This document shows, piece by piece, positions 13,061 through 13,908 of a DNA stretch of 13,908 nt. Numbering within the stretch: position 1 is the first letter of the stretch; each line of letters begins with the position of its first letter. Origin of the DNA: Flavobacterium sp. UBA6203 (GTDB lineage: Bacteria > Bacteroidota > Bacteroidia > Flavobacteriales > Flavobacteriaceae); the NCBI GenBank assembly GCA_002421645.1, contig DIST01000042.1, forward strand, positions 1-13,908, in the 5' to 3' direction. The notes beneath the pieces were generated by a model that ran no database searches, was not told the origin of the DNA, and saw only the letters and a list, made by a program, of their open reading frames with translations. The position numbers and the translations under genes were made by a program.

Positions 13061-13908
13061 TTAATCTATTTTATAAACTCTTTTCTTATATAAATTGCTC
13101 GATGCTACAATATGAGCAAGTGCGTCTTTAGCTAATTCTTCGTTTAAAGGAACTGGAACTAATTCGATGTCGCTTTTTACTTTGAACTGTAATGGTTTTG
13201 CATTTGGATTTAAAATAACAATATCATCTTCTACTCTAAAAGCATAGGTTTCATGGAATAACATAATGGTTCTTCCTTTAGTTTCTTTTGGTAGTTTTAA
13301 TAAGTTTCTTCCTGGCATTGGCGTTTTAGTTGTGATACCTGATAAAGCTAAAACGGTTGATGGAATATCCATTTGACTTGCTAAATTATTGTAAGTAATT
13401 CCTTTTTCAACATTTGGTGCAATAATTAAAGCAGGAATGTGAAATTTATTTACCGGAACTAAATTTTTACCATACGTTCTAGTATTATGATCGGCAATAA
13501 CAACAAAAATAGTATTCTTAAAATAGGCTTCTTTTTTGGCTAATTCGAAAAATTTTCCAATTGAAAAATCGGCATATTTCATCGCATTATGAACTGTATT
13601 TTTAGGTTGTTCGTAAAGTTGAATTCTACCATCAGGAAATTCAAAAGGTTCATGATTTGAAGTAGAAAACATCAAAGAAAAGAAAGGTTTGTTTCCAAGA
13701 TTTTTATAATATTCATTGGCTTTCACTGCTAAATCTTCATCACAATAACCCCAAGTTCCTTTCATGGCATATTTCTTTCCATCTTTATCGAAATCTGTTT
13801 CATCTATGATATTTTTAAAACCATTTCCATTGAAAAAAGAAGCCATATTATCAAAATTTGCCATTCCACCATAAATGAAACTTGTATCGTAATTTTGACG
13901 ACCAAAAG
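13061..13908 (-). CDS. LTA synthase/sulfatase-type enzyme, C-terminal part (partial)
   Basis: The frame stays open to the window's right edge (FGRQNYDTSFIYGG precedes the Met at 13864), so this is the C-terminal ~281 residues of a longer protein. The alkaline-phosphatase/sulfatase fold signatures visible are YGGMANFDNMASFF, KGTWGYCDED, FSLMFSTSNHEPFEFP, the metal-ligand segment VVIADHNTR (Asp-His), and KFHIPALIIAP. This order and spacing matches the LtaS/MdoB-like group. The N-terminal membrane segments and the catalytic threonine would lie outside the window. Bacteroidota lack Gram-positive lipoteichoic acid, so the true reaction is probably phosphoglycerol or phosphoethanolamine transfer, or hydrolysis, in the envelope; the substrate cannot be read from the sequence. 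It converges on folB and is separated from it by a terminator and a stem-loop repeat. Confidence 0.85.
   Translation of the reverse strand, partial: FGRQNYDTSFIYGGMANFDNMASFFNGNGFKNIIDETDFDKDGKKYAMKGTWGYCDEDLAVKANEYYKNLGNKPFFSLMFSTSNHEPFEFPDGRIQLYEQPKNTVHNAMKYADFSIGKFFELAKKEAYFKNTIFVVIADHNTRTYGKNLVPVNKFHIPALIIAPNVEKGITYNNLASQMDIPSTVLALSGITTKTPMPGRNLLKLPKETKGRTIMLFHETYAFRVEDDIVILNPNAKPLQFKVKSDIELVPVPLNEELAKDALAHIVASSNLYKKRVYKID

Noticed and set aside
1..13908. Search for tRNA/rRNA genes, CRISPR arrays, insertion sequences, phage or toxin-antitoxin genes
   Set aside because: Reading both strands showed no cloverleaf, regular spaced repeats, transposase or integrase motifs, or small paired genes that would support any of these.

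Overview
The window is AT-rich bacterial chromosome, most likely from a member of the Flavobacteriaceae (Flavobacterium or a close relative; Bacteroidota). Three things point there. Start codons are preceded by A/T-rich stretches rather than clear Shine-Dalgarno sequences. Several genes carry a Bacteroidota-type -7 element (TAnnTTTG), sometimes with a TTG about 19-20 bases upstream. The protein set is typical of the group: a DUF4175-type giant membrane/coiled-coil protein, YbeY, MnmG, GluRS, GlnRS and FolB. This assignment is an inference from sequence character, not from a search.

Layout. Left block, all on the minus strand: the first 20 codons of a lipoprotein gene leaving the left edge (1-61), then, in transcription order from 6946 leftwards, a DUF4175-family protein, ybeY (start overlaps the preceding stop), mnmG and a class I SAM-dependent methyltransferase. 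The first three, and possibly the methyltransferase, look like one transcription unit read from a promoter near 7000. Middle block: gltX on the plus strand, converging on a small outer-membrane beta-barrel gene with a shared bidirectional terminator; that gene diverges from a plus-strand SPFH/band-7 gene. A 449-base gene-poor stretch follows (10377-10825), holding a stem-loop repeat, two terminators, a possible short gene remnant and a very AT-rich segment. Right block: glnS (minus) diverges from folB (plus), which converges on a partial LTA-synthase/sulfatase-type gene (minus) that leaves the right edge.

Functionally most genes are core housekeeping: tRNA charging (gltX, glnS), tRNA wobble-uridine modification (mnmG), rRNA/RNA processing (ybeY), folate synthesis (folB) and envelope proteins (lipoprotein, beta-barrel, SPFH, sulfatase-type enzyme). 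The most notable non-coding signal is three perfect copies of the ParB-binding site parS (TGTTNCACGTGAAACA) within about 2 kb around mnmG and ybeY, one of them inside the 3' end of ybeY, plus a two-mismatch relative inside gltX. This suggests the window lies in the centromere-like region near the replication origin. I see no phage, CRISPR, toxin-antitoxin, insertion sequence or other accessory system, and nothing that I can honestly call a new multi-gene system.
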